Assembly: GCA_947589465.1 (NCBI GenBank)
Contig: CANQAE010000005.1
Coordinates: 1 to 48,478 of the forward strand
DNA length: 48,478 nt
Direction: 5' to 3'
Source of the DNA: an uncultured Clostridia bacterium
GTDB taxonomy: Bacteria; Bacillota; Clostridia; Christensenellales; Pumilibacteraceae
Shown: positions 26,375 through 34,501 of the stretch, in pieces
Position numbering within the stretch: position 1 is the first letter of the stretch
Layout of the letters: every line of letters begins with the position of its first letter
Made by a program: the position numbers and the translations under genes
The notes under the pieces: model-generated
Database searches by the model: none
What the model was told of the DNA's origin: nothing
Seen by the model: the letters and a program-made list of their open reading frames with translations, nothing else

Positions 26375-27112
26375 ATGGACAGAAATAAGTTGGAAAAATT
26401 TGCGGATATTATCGCAAACAGCAAAAGAATCGTGTTCTTCGGCGGAGCGGGCGTATCTACGGAAAGCGGTATACCCGACTTTCGTTCGCCCAACGGAGTT
26501 TTTTCGTCGCGAGGCGAACTGTCGCCCGAAGAAATAGTTTCGCATCCGTATTTTATGACGCATACAGAGGAATTCTACGAATTTTACAGGGAACGTATGC
26601 TGTTCCCGAACGCTCGGCCCAACGCCGCGCATACATATATCGCCGCGCTCGAAAGGGCGGGCAAATTGTCGGCGGTCGTCACTCAAAACATAGACGGATT
26701 ACATCAGGCGGCGGGCAGTAAGACTGTTTACGAATTGCACGGTAGCGTTCACCGTAACCATTGTATGCGTTGCGGCAAATTGTACGACCTAGATTTCATT
26801 TTGTCGCACGGCGGCGTTCCGCATTGCGACTGCGGCGGTACAATAAAACCCAACGTCGTGCTTTACGGAGAGGAACTTGACGGGGCGGTGATTTCGGGTG
26901 CGGTGAAAGCGATCGCAAATGCAGATACGTTGATTATAGGCGGCACGTCCTTGGTCGTCTATCCCGCGGCGGGTTTCATTGACTATTTCGGCGGAAAACA
27001 CATAGTTATAATCAACAAGTCGCAAACGTTTGCCGACGCCCGCGCCGAGATTTCGTTTAACGATAACATCGGCGAAATTTTTTCCGCTCTGGACGAATTG
27101 CATATAATTTGA
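26375..27112 (+). CDS. cobB: NAD+-dependent protein deacylase, sirtuin (Sir2/CobB family)
   Basis: 245 residues, the typical bacterial length. It removes acyl groups from lysines with NAD+. The NAD-binding motif is GAGVSTESGIPDFR (24-37). TQNIDGLH (103-110), the catalytic His122 (ELHGS), zinc ligands Cys130, Cys133, Cys151 and Cys153, and GGTSLVVYPAAGF follow. Tyr71-x2-Arg74 lies about where desuccinylase-type sirtuins carry a YxxR motif; that assignment is tentative. GGAGG precedes the ATG. Single-gene unit with its own promoter and leader hairpin. Confidence 0.95.
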   Translation: MDRNKLEKFADIIANSKRIVFFGGAGVSTESGIPDFRSPNGVFSSRGELSPEEIVSHPYFMTHTEEFYEFYRERMLFPNARPNAAHTYIAALERAGKLSAVVTQNIDGLHQAAGSKTVYELHGSVHRNHCMRCGKLYDLDFILSHGGVPHCDCGGTIKPNVVLYGEELDGAVISGAVKAIANADTLIIGGTSLVVYPAAGFIDYFGGKHIVIINKSQTFADARAEISFNDNIGEIFSALDELHII

Positions 27113-27214
27113 ATTAAATAAAGTTCTTTTGTGCTTTATAAGTCGAAACGGGGGGATATGCGGGTGTTCGTGACTAACTATTCATAATAACTTCTTTTTG
27201 TTTGCACATTCGAC

Positions 27215-27243
27215 TTGACACAGAAATAATAAAATAGTATAAT
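27215..27243 (+). promoter_or_regulatory. Consensus sigma-A promoter of the ABC exporter operon
   Basis: TTGACA (27215-27220), 17-base spacer, TATAAT (27238-27243), with a leader of about 38 bases. Confidence 0.85.
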
Positions 27244-27287
27244 CTTCGTACAAATATTGATTTAGAGTGAGCGGCAAGGAGATTGGG

Positions 27288-29087
27288 ATGATTAAACGAT
27301 TGGCAAAGTGTATAAGAGAATATAAAAAATCTTCTATCGTTACGTTGATTTTGATTATCGGTGAGGCCATTATAGAAACTTTTATACCCTTTATTTCGGC
27401 TAATCTAATTAACTACATCAACGGCGAAAACAATGTAATGTCCTCATTCATAAATAGACTCGTAAACAATACAAGCGACACAATAAATATCAATACCGTG
27501 CTTGTTTTCGGCGCGATATTGGTTTTTCTCGCGCTTGCTTCGCTCGCTTGCGGCGGGTTTGCGGCATTCACCTGCGCGAAGGCGTCGGCGGGCTACGCTA
27601 AAAATCTCCGCCACGATATTTTCGAAAAGATACAGACTTTTAATTTCGTCAACATAGACAAATTTTCGTCGTCGTCGCTCGTTACGCGAATCACGACGGA
27701 CGTCGGCAACGTGCAAATGTCGTACATGATGATAATTCGAACAGCCATTCGCGCGCCGCTTATGCTGATTTTCTCCACCGTTATGGCGGGGGTAATGGGC
27801 GGCATATTGGCGGTCGCTTTCGTAATAGTGATACCCGTGTTGGGACTTGGGCTGTTTTTCATAGGTAAAAAGGCAATGCCCGCATTCAGGCGCGTATTCA
27901 AAAAGTACGACAAGTTGAACGAGTCGATCGAAGAAAATGTGCGCGGTATGCGTGTCGTAAAAGGCTTTTCACGCGAGGAGTACGAAAAAGAAAAGTTCGG
28001 GGCGAGGGCGGACAATATTCGCGCAGACTTCACGAAAGCCGAACGCATAATCGCATTCAATACCCCGCTTATGAATTTCTGCTTGTACGTTGTTATGGTC
28101 GTCGTTTTGTTCGGCGGCTCGTACATTGCGATACAGACGGGCGGCAAAAGCGTCAACGTCGGACAAATCTCGGCACTTATTATTTACGGCGTGCAGATCC
28201 TAATGTCGCTCATGATGCTTTCGATGATCTACGTACAGATAACCATGTCTGCCGAATCGGCAAAACGTATTTGCGAGGTACTCGACGAAACTCCCGCGCT
28301 CAAAATCGCCGACAAGCCCGTCGAAGAAGTCAAGGACGGCTCAATAGATTTCGACAACGTAAGTTTCAAGTATTCCGCGCAAGCCGAAAAATACGCTTTA
28401 CAGGATATAGACCTTCACATTAAGTCGGGAATGACCGTCGGCATTTTGGGCGGGACGGGTTCGAGCAAGTCGTCGCTTGTCCAACTTATTCCGCGTCTTT
28501 ACGACGCTACGGTGGGCACGGTCAAAGTGGGCGGCGTAGACGTCAAAGATTATGCCGTAAGACCTTTGCGCGACAGCGTGGCAATGGTATTGCAAAAGAA
28601 CCTCTTGTTTTCGGGAACTATAAAGGAAAACTTGAAATGGGGTAACGAAAACGCCACCGACGAGGAGATAGTCGAGGCTTGCAAACTTGCCCAAGCGGAC
28701 GAGTTTGTGCGTTCATTCCCCGACGGATACGATACAAAGATAGAGCAGGGCGGCACGAACGTTTCGGGCGGGCAGAAGCAGAGATTGTGCATAGCCCGCG
28801 CGCTTTTGAAGAAGCCGAAGATCCTCATTCTCGACGATTCGACGAGCGCGGTAGATACAAAGACGGACGCGCTTATACGCGCGGGATTTAGGTCGTACAT
28901 TCCCGAAACGACAAAGATAATCATAGCGCAACGTGTGGCTTCCGTTGAGGACGCCGACCTTATAATCATTATGGAAGACGGCAAGATAGCCGATATGGGT
29001 ACGCACGACGAACTTATGAAATCGAGCGACATGTATCGCGAAACATATATTCAACAGACGCGCGGAGGTTGTGAAGATGAACAATAA
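27288..29087 (+). CDS. ABC exporter half-transporter, degenerate-site subunit
   Basis: 599 residues from the ATG at 27288, preceded by AAGGAG; a GTG 21 bases upstream overlaps that site and is less likely. Type IV (B-type) exporter: about six membrane helices in the first 310 residues, then an ATPase domain with Walker A GGTGSSKS (about 388-395), signature VSGGQKQR and Walker B ILILDD (Asp516-Asp517). The catalytic Glu is replaced by Asp517 and the H-loop His by Gln548 (IAQRV). Both changes are typical of the subunit that forms the degenerate site in heterodimeric multidrug exporters. Its gene overlaps its partner by 11 bases. Confidence 0.92.
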   Translation: MIKRLAKCIREYKKSSIVTLILIIGEAIIETFIPFISANLINYINGENNVMSSFINRLVNNTSDTININTVLVFGAILVFLALASLACGGFAAFTCAKASAGYAKNLRHDIFEKIQTFNFVNIDKFSSSSLVTRITTDVGNVQMSYMMIIRTAIRAPLMLIFSTVMAGVMGGILAVAFVIVIPVLGLGLFFIGKKAMPAFRRVFKKYDKLNESIEENVRGMRVVKGFSREEYEKEKFGARADNIRADFTKAERIIAFNTPLMNFCLYVVMVVVLFGGSYIAIQTGGKSVNVGQISALIIYGVQILMSLMMLSMIYVQITMSAESAKRICEVLDETPALKIADKPVEEVKDGSIDFDNVSFKYSAQAEKYALQDIDLHIKSGMTVGILGGTGSSKSSLVQLIPRLYDATVGTVKVGGVDVKDYAVRPLRDSVAMVLQKNLLFSGTIKENLKWGNENATDEEIVEACKLAQADEFVRSFPDGYDTKIEQGGTNVSGGQKQRLCIARALLKKPKILILDDSTSAVDTKTDALIRAGFRSYIPETTKIIIAQRVASVEDADLIIIMEDGKIADMGTHDELMKSSDMYRETYIQQTRGGCEDEQ

Positions 29088-30957
29088 CAGCAGAAAAGGC
29101 AACTTTAAGCGCATATTGAAAATGTTGTTCGAGTTTTATCCCGCGCTCGTGCCGATCACGATAGTTTGTATCTTGTGTTCGGCTGCGGCAGCGGCGATCC
29201 CCGACATTTTCATAAAAGAAATTACCGACCTTATCGACGGGGCTATCAAAAGTTCGACCGCGTGGAGCGACGCAAGCAACGCCATTACCTTGAAGATGAC
29301 ATTTCTTATCGTAATGTACGTCGTCGCCATTTCCATAACCATATTGTATACTCAACTTATGGCGTATATCACGCAGGGATTTTTGTTCAAGATGCGTCGC
29401 AAAATGTTCGACGGAATGCAGAATCTCCCGATCAAATTTTTCGATACGCACAAGCACGGCGATATAATGAGTTACTACACCAACGATATCGACACTTTGC
29501 GCCAACTCATATCGCAATCGTTACCCGCACTCATTAGGTCGGGCGCGATAGTTATAGCCGTGCTCGGCATAATGCTTTGGTACAGCGTATGGCTTACTCT
29601 CGTAATAGTAGCGGGCGTATTCTTGATGCTGTTCGTGTCCAAAAAATTCGGCGGCGGCTCGGCTAAATACTTCATAAAACAGCAGAAGTTGTGGGCGGAA
29701 TCGGAAGCGTATATGCAGGAAGTTATGAACGGTCAAAAGGTCGTCAAAGTGTTCTGTCACGAAAAGGAATGTCAAGCCGAATTCGACAGGATCAACGAAG
29801 ACCTTTGCGCGGGCAGTACGAAAGCCAACGCCTATGCCAATATGCTCGGTCCTATCATTATGAATATAGGCAACATCTTGCTTGTTATTGTGGCGATCGT
29901 CGGCTCGGTGCTTTTCGTATCACAGGCAAACAATGTGAGCATTTCGGGCGAAGTTCTTGCGATAGGTACAGTAGCCGCTTTCCTCAATATGACGAGGCAA
30001 TTTACGAGCAACGTCAATCAACTTTCGCAACAGATAAACGCGATTGTTATGGCAATGGCGGGCGCGGGACGTATATTCAATCTTATGGACACGCAACCCG
30101 AAGATGATAATGGGACGGTCACCCTCGTAAACGTAAAGACGGAAAGCGACGGGTCTATTCACGAAACGCCCGAACATACGGGACACTGGGCATGGAAAAA
30201 CACCGACGGCTCGCTCGTTCTTCTTCGCGGCGACGTTAGGTTCAATAACGTGAACTTCGGTTACGAGCCGAACAAAGAAGTCTTGCACGACATAACGCTT
30301 TACGCGAAGCCGGGACACAAGGTCGCCTTCGTAGGCGCTACGGGCGCGGGCAAGACGACGATAACCAACCTCATAAACAGATATTACGATATTTCGAAAG
30401 GCGAGATCACGTACGACGGAATAAATGTCCGCGATATCAAGAAATCGGATTTGCGCCGTTCGCTCGGCATAGTTTTGCAAGACACGAACTTGTTTACGGG
30501 TACCGTCATGGAGAACATAAGATACGGCAACCTCGACGCCACCGACGAAGAATGTCGAAATGCGGCAGTTCTCGCGGGCGCGGACAGTTTTATTTGCAGA
30601 TTGCCGAAGGGGTACGATACCGAACTCTCGAATAACGGCGCGAACCTTTCGCAAGGTCAAAGGCAACTCATCGCCATAGCGCGCGCCGCCGTCGCCGATC
30701 CGCCCGTAATGATTCTCGACGAAGCCACTTCGTCAATAGATACGCATACAGAGGCTATTGTTCAGCGCGGTATGGATAAGTTAATGGAGGGTAGGACGGT
30801 GTTCGTTATCGCGCATCGTTTGTCAACCGTAATGAATTCCAACGTCATAATGGTGCTCGATCACGGAAAGATCATAGAGCGCGGAACGCACGAAATGCTT
30901 ATCGACGCAAAGGGCGTATACTATCAACTTTATACGGGCGCATTCGAACTCGAATAG
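29077..30957 (+). CDS. ABC exporter half-transporter, catalytic subunit
   Basis: 626 residues from the ATG at 29077; GGAGG lies 8 bases upstream, too close to serve the alternative GTG at 29071. Six membrane helices, then an insert before the ATPase domain (LVNVKTESDG, HTGHWAWKNTDG) that is usual in this heterodimer family. Walker A GATGAGKTT starts near residue 420, Walker B ends in the canonical Glu549 (ILDEATSSID), and the H-loop is intact (IAHRLSTV). Its signature is LSQGQRQ rather than LSGGQ, so the composite sites are unequal. It pairs with the upstream protein as a heterodimeric drug or lipid exporter; the substrate is unknown. Confidence 0.93.
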   Translation: MNNNSRKGNFKRILKMLFEFYPALVPITIVCILCSAAAAAIPDIFIKEITDLIDGAIKSSTAWSDASNAITLKMTFLIVMYVVAISITILYTQLMAYITQGFLFKMRRKMFDGMQNLPIKFFDTHKHGDIMSYYTNDIDTLRQLISQSLPALIRSGAIVIAVLGIMLWYSVWLTLVIVAGVFLMLFVSKKFGGGSAKYFIKQQKLWAESEAYMQEVMNGQKVVKVFCHEKECQAEFDRINEDLCAGSTKANAYANMLGPIIMNIGNILLVIVAIVGSVLFVSQANNVSISGEVLAIGTVAAFLNMTRQFTSNVNQLSQQINAIVMAMAGAGRIFNLMDTQPEDDNGTVTLVNVKTESDGSIHETPEHTGHWAWKNTDGSLVLLRGDVRFNNVNFGYEPNKEVLHDITLYAKPGHKVAFVGATGAGKTTITNLINRYYDISKGEITYDGINVRDIKKSDLRRSLGIVLQDTNLFTGTVMENIRYGNLDATDEECRNAAVLAGADSFICRLPKGYDTELSNNGANLSQGQRQLIAIARAAVADPPVMILDEATSSIDTHTEAIVQRGMDKLMEGRTVFVIAHRLSTVMNSNVIMVLDHGKIIERGTHEMLIDAKGVYYQLYTGAFELE

Positions 30958-30981
30958 TTCGCCGTATCCAAAAAAATTATA

Positions 30982-31021
30982 CAAAAAAACGGATCTTGTC
31001 GCATTAGGCAAGGTCCGTTTT
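30982..31021. terminator. Bidirectional terminator between convergent genes
   Basis: ACGGATCTTG (30989-30998) pairs with CAAGGTCCGT (31009-31018), with one wobble and a 10-base loop. TTTT follows on the plus strand. On the minus strand seven T residues follow, serving the gene at 31034. Confidence 0.8.
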
Positions 31022-31033
31022 GATAAATGTTTG

Positions 31034-31417
31034 TTAATGTAACGGCGGCGGGGTATTGAACGGCGCAACATAGAAATTTTCGTACTTTAAGAGTTCGAAT
31101 ATCACGAACGCCGCAAGGCAAAGAAACAACGCCACCGAAATCATTATGGCGATTTTTGCGCCGAGATATTTTTCGCGCAGTCGTTCCGAAACGGCGAGAA
31201 AGAGCGCCAAAACGAACAATATCACCATGGGAATGAACGTCGCGGAAAAGACGTGCAGTCCCAAAAGATTGTCAACTTGATACGTTATTATGCAAATAAA
31301 GTAAATAAGCAATGCGAGCGTCGAAATGAGTATCGCTATTTTCGTAAAAAGTTTTGTTGATTGAGGACTGCGGTTTTCGAGATCGATTGAATTGTTTATT
31401 GAATCTTCGAGTTTCAT
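31034..31417 (-). CDS. Small integral membrane protein of unknown function
   Basis: 127 residues from the ATG at 31417; a TTG three codons upstream is inside the rpsT terminator. A hydrophilic N-terminus (about 25 residues) is followed by three membrane helices at about 25-47, 57-77 and 88-112, with SERLREKYLGAK between the last two, ending in a proline-rich FNTPPPLH. No family is recognised. It lies directly downstream of rpsT with only the rpsT terminator in between and no promoter of its own seen, so it may be made by read-through. There is no good ribosome binding site within 12 bases. Confidence 0.6.
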   Translation of the reverse strand: MKLEDSINNSIDLENRSPQSTKLFTKIAILISTLALLIYFICIITYQVDNLLGLHVFSATFIPMVILFVLALFLAVSERLREKYLGAKIAIMISVALFLCLAAFVIFELLKYENFYVAPFNTPPPLH

Positions 31418-31424
31418 GTTTAAC

Positions 31425-31445
31425 AAAAAGAGGGCTTTCGCCCTC
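31425..31445 (-). terminator. Terminator of rpsT
   Basis: On the minus strand GAGGGC-GAAA-GCCCTC, a GNRA-capped 6-bp stem, is followed by TTTTTG. The left arm overlaps an AGGAGG sequence. Confidence 0.8.
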
Positions 31446-31453
31446 CTTGAAAA

Positions 31454-32014
31454 TTATTTTTCGGTTTTCTTGGCTCTTGTCTTCTTCGGCTTTTCTTCCG
31501 CTTCGGGGTCCTCGTTCTTTACCTTCTTCGTTTTTGCGGGCTTTGCGGGCTTTTCTTCCTTTGCAGCCTTTTTAGCCTCGCGCTTATTCTTGGGCTTCTT
31601 TGCTTCTTCTTCGGCTTCCTTTGCGGCTTTCTTCTCGTCGGCTAAACGCTTTGCCTCTGCCTTTGCGGCTTCTTCACGAGCGACCTTTTCGGCGCGTTTT
31701 TCTGCGGCGATGGTCTTGTTGTCCTTCTTGATAACGACTTCTTTCTTGCCGCTCTTGATATCGGAAAGTCGTTTGGACATTCTCGACTTGCGGTTATTTG
31801 CGGCGTTTTTGGTAATAACGCCCTTGGATGCGGCTTGGTCTACGATAGAGATCGTTTCGGGCAAAAGTTCTTCGGCGAGTTGGATATTGTTGGTTTCTAT
31901 TGCCGTATAGAATTTTTTAACTGCGGTGCGCAGTTCGCTTACGAGCATTCTGTTCTGCTCGTTCTTCTTTTCGTTTACGAGCACACGCTTCTTTGCGGAT
32001 TTAATGTTTGGCAT
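31454..32014 (-). CDS. rpsT: Ribosomal protein S20 with a long charged C-terminal tail
   Basis: 186 residues, against about 88 for a normal S20. Residues 1-88 are the S20 three-helix domain (MPNIKSAKKRV, NRMLVSELRTAVKKF, ASKGVITKNAANNRKSRMSKRL), which binds 16S rRNA in the 30S subunit. Residues 91-186 are a low-complexity extension made almost wholly of Lys, Ala, Glu, Pro and Arg (EKRAEKVAREEAAKAEAKRL, KPAKPAKTKKV), probably a long helix followed by a disordered basic end. Frame and codon use continue without a break, so this is a real extension. GGAG precedes the ATG, and the gene has its own promoter and terminator. Confidence 0.93.
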   Translation of the reverse strand: MPNIKSAKKRVLVNEKKNEQNRMLVSELRTAVKKFYTAIETNNIQLAEELLPETISIVDQAASKGVITKNAANNRKSRMSKRLSDIKSGKKEVVIKKDNKTIAAEKRAEKVAREEAAKAEAKRLADEKKAAKEAEEEAKKPKNKREAKKAAKEEKPAKPAKTKKVKNEDPEAEEKPKKTRAKKTEK

Positions 32015-32055
32015 TTGTATTCTCCTAAATTATGCTTAAAATTTTCAACTGAAAT

Positions 32056-32084
32056 ATTTTAGCACATTTTAAATTTAATTGCAA
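32056..32084 (-). promoter_or_regulatory. Sigma-A promoter of rpsT
   Basis: On the minus strand the -35 is TTGCAA (32079-32084), the spacer 17 bases and the -10 TAAAAT (32056-32061), with a leader of about 35 bases. Confidence 0.7.
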
Positions 32085-32143
32085 GTAATAATAACGCTTT
32101 TTTAAGTGCAAAATACGAATAAATACGGTTTTTTGAGGTTTAT

Positions 32144-32914
32144 ATGAGCAAAAGAACTGATATGGCGCTCGAACTTGCGAAAGGCAGGACGAGAACTTGC
32201 AAGGAAAGGTTGACAAGAACGGACGTCGAACTCGACGAAGTTACTGCCGAAAAGTTCGGCAAGGCGGCGGGCAAATACATTACGATCGAAAGCGACGCGG
32301 TGACGAGCGGCGATCGCGATTTGTACAAACGCATTTCGGGCGCGATAGGCGAAGTTCTCGACGAACTCGGAGGGGATTACGTCAACGTTCTCGTCGTGGG
32401 GCTCGGCAACCCCAAACTTACTGCCGATTCGCTGGGTAGCAAGGTGTTTGACAGGCTTGTGGTCACGCGGCAGTTGGAGGGCGCGAACAGGCAAATAAGC
32501 GCCATATGCCCCAACGTAATGGGGGTTACGGGCATCGAGAGTTTCGACGTCATAAAGGGCGTTTGCGAACGGGTCAAGCCCGACCTTATTATTGCGGTGG
32601 ACAGTCTTGCATCGGCGAGTACGGGACGAATTGCGGCGGCGTTCCAACTTTGTTCGAGCGGCATAACGCCGGGGAGTGGTGTGAGCAATCACAGAATGAG
32701 GCTCAGCAGCGAATCGCTCGGTTGTCGGGTAATTTCGATAGGTGTTCCGCTTGTCGTCTATGCGTCCACGATAATAGGCGAGGCGGTCGAGGATGCCAAG
32801 ATCGAAGGCGAACTCGGCGAACTCATAGTCACACCCAAGGACATAGACTTTTTGGTGGACGAATGTGCGGACATAATAGCCGCCGCCATAAACAGAACGT
32901 TTGTTGAATTGTGA
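32144..32914 (+). CDS. gpr: Spore germination protease GPR
   Basis: 256 residues, well short of the 320-370 usual in Bacillus and Clostridium. GPR is made in the forespore as a zymogen and cleaves the small acid-soluble spore proteins during germination. It is an atypical aspartic protease: Asp95 (LTADSLGSK) and Asp153 (IAVDSLASAS) sit in the two conserved motifs. The N-terminal KRTDMALE is the autoprocessing-type motif. GLGNP, CPNVMGVTGIES and GITPGSGVSNHR are also family stretches. GAGG precedes the ATG. No convincing sigma-G promoter was found in the 130 bases upstream. It precedes murI and ku on the same strand. Confidence 0.94.
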   Translation: MSKRTDMALELAKGRTRTCKERLTRTDVELDEVTAEKFGKAAGKYITIESDAVTSGDRDLYKRISGAIGEVLDELGGDYVNVLVVGLGNPKLTADSLGSKVFDRLVVTRQLEGANRQISAICPNVMGVTGIESFDVIKGVCERVKPDLIIAVDSLASASTGRIAAAFQLCSSGITPGSGVSNHRMRLSSESLGCRVISIGVPLVVYASTIIGEAVEDAKIEGELGELIVTPKDIDFLVDECADIIAAAINRTFVEL

Positions 32915-32938
32915 GTAACCGCTCGTTCGCTCGGCGAA

Positions 32939-32944
32939 TATAAT
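32939..32944 (+). promoter_or_regulatory. -10 element of murI, leaderless arrangement
   Basis: Perfect TATAAT 7 bases before the ATG at 32952. No good -35 was found at the right distance. No Shine-Dalgarno sequence is present before the start codon. Confidence 0.5.
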
Positions 32945-32951
32945 GTTTTGT

Positions 32952-33617
32952 ATGAAAATCGGGGTTATGGACAGCGGGATCGGCGGCATAACGACGCTCG
33001 CACGGCTTATGACGGTGTGCGGAGGCGAATATCTTTACGTGCGCGACGCGAGATCTCCTTACGGCGACAAGAGCGACGAATTCGTGTTAAGGCGGACACT
33101 ATGCGCTTGCAAAGAACTCCGAAATCGCGGGGCGGAAATTATTGTGCTGGCGTGCAATACCGCTACCAACGTGGCGATCGACGCGCTCCGCAGCCTCGAC
33201 AAACGATTTGTTTACATAGGGGTGGAACCTGCGGTAAAACCCGCGCTCAAATCGTGCAAAAAAGTCGCCGTGGCGCTTACTCCCGCGGCGGCTCGACAAA
33301 AAAAATTCGCCAAACTTGTCGAAGGAGGCGGCGACAGAATAAAGATAATTGCCATTCCGCAACTTGCGACCGAAATAGAAAGACGCCTTTATTGCGAAAC
33401 GGACCTAATGAAACTCGCAGAAACGCTATACGCTCATTGCGACGATTGCGACGGGCTGGTACTCGGCTGTACGCATTATATATTTTTGAAGAAGTACATT
33501 TCTGCGATAGATCCTAATTTGCGCCTGTTTGACGGCAACGACGGCGTGGCGCGCAGACTTTTTGGATTTACCGGGTATATGGGTGACGTTTCCGTGCGTT
33601 TTTTGCAAATAAAATAG
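32952..33617 (+). CDS. murI: Glutamate racemase (Asp/Glu racemase family)
   Basis: 221 residues, shorter than the usual 255-270. It interconverts L- and D-glutamate for peptidoglycan. The start at 32952 gives the standard MKIGVMDSGIGGITT; an ATG three codons earlier would overlap the -10 element. The two catalytic cysteines are in VLACNTATN and VLGCTHY. SPYGDKSDEF is the substrate loop. The C-terminal region after GCTHY is reduced. It stands between gpr and ku. Redundancy with another racemase elsewhere is possible. Confidence 0.9.
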   Translation: MKIGVMDSGIGGITTLARLMTVCGGEYLYVRDARSPYGDKSDEFVLRRTLCACKELRNRGAEIIVLACNTATNVAIDALRSLDKRFVYIGVEPAVKPALKSCKKVAVALTPAAARQKKFAKLVEGGGDRIKIIAIPQLATEIERRLYCETDLMKLAETLYAHCDDCDGLVLGCTHYIFLKKYISAIDPNLRLFDGNDGVARRLFGFTGYMGDVSVRFLQIK

Positions 33618-33649
33618 GGCGTATCGCGGAATAATAAGCAAGGGGAAAC

Positions 33650-34486
33650 ATGGCGTATTCATACAAGTGTAATCTGAGTTTCGGGCTTGTCTATATTCCC
33701 GTAAAACTCGTAGCCGCGGCGAAAAACAACGACGTCGGCTTTAATATGATAGACAAAAAGACATTAAGTCGCATAAAGTACGTAAAAACCGACGACCGCG
33801 GCAACAAAGTTGATAGCGCCGATATCGTCAAGGGTTACGAGTACGAGGACGGCAAATATGTGGTGCTCGATCAGAGCGACTTCGAAAAAATCAAGACCCA
33901 TGCCGACAAAAACATCGAAATCGACAGTTTTGTATCGGTGGAAGAAATCGACCCCGTGTATTATAACAAGCCTTTTTATCTTGTCCCGACGGGTGCGGAA
34001 AAGGCGTTTTCGGTCTTGCTCGCCGCTATGCGCGAAACGGGCAGGGCGGCTGTTGCCAAGACGGTACTCGGCACGAAGGAAACTCTCGTCGCGATAAGGG
34101 CTGTGGGGGAGTCGCTCATGCTCAGCACGTTGTATTTTTACGACGAGATCGAAAAGAGTCCGTATGCCGTCAAGGACGCGCCCGCCGTCAAGGAACTCGA
34201 CCTTGCCAAAGCCATTATAGGCGGCATGGAACGGCATTTCGATCCGCAAAGTTACAAGGACGAATATCGCGAACGGCTTCTGGCGGCTATCCAAAGCAAA
34301 ATAGACGGCAAAGAAATTAAAATTCCTCAGTTACACTCGCCCCGCGGCATAGACGACCTTATGGAGGCTTTGCAAAAGAGCCTCGACGAACAACTTCGCA
34401 AAAACAAATCCGAGCCGCGGCTAAAAAAGAAAACGGCGACGAAAAACCGTAGGACAAGCGCTCAGTCGAAACGCGCCGCAAAATAA
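33650..34486 (+). CDS. ku: Ku-family DNA end-binding protein
   Basis: 278 residues. Bacterial Ku homodimers thread onto DNA ends and recruit LigD in non-homologous end joining. The signature starts MAYSYKCNLSFGLVYIPVKL and continues GNKVDSADIVKGYEYEDGKYVVL and FYLVPTGAEKAFSVLLAAM. The C-terminus (about 245-278) is strongly basic (RLKKKTATKNRR), as in Ku proteins with extended DNA-binding tails. No ligD is seen in the window. Position after gpr and murI suggests, but does not prove, a use in spore DNA repair. AAGGGG precedes the ATG. Confidence 0.95.
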   Translation: MAYSYKCNLSFGLVYIPVKLVAAAKNNDVGFNMIDKKTLSRIKYVKTDDRGNKVDSADIVKGYEYEDGKYVVLDQSDFEKIKTHADKNIEIDSFVSVEEIDPVYYNKPFYLVPTGAEKAFSVLLAAMRETGRAAVAKTVLGTKETLVAIRAVGESLMLSTLYFYDEIEKSPYAVKDAPAVKELDLAKAIIGGMERHFDPQSYKDEYRERLLAAIQSKIDGKEIKIPQLHSPRGIDDLMEALQKSLDEQLRKNKSEPRLKKKTATKNRRTSAQSKRAAK

Positions 34487-34501
34487 ATTATTTATCCCGA
34501 A

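Noticed and set aside
32065..32071. CATTTTA as a sigma-G/sigma-F -10 element for gpr
   Set aside because: No matching -35 element is found 15-18 bases upstream, and the sequence lies within the opposite rpsT promoter.
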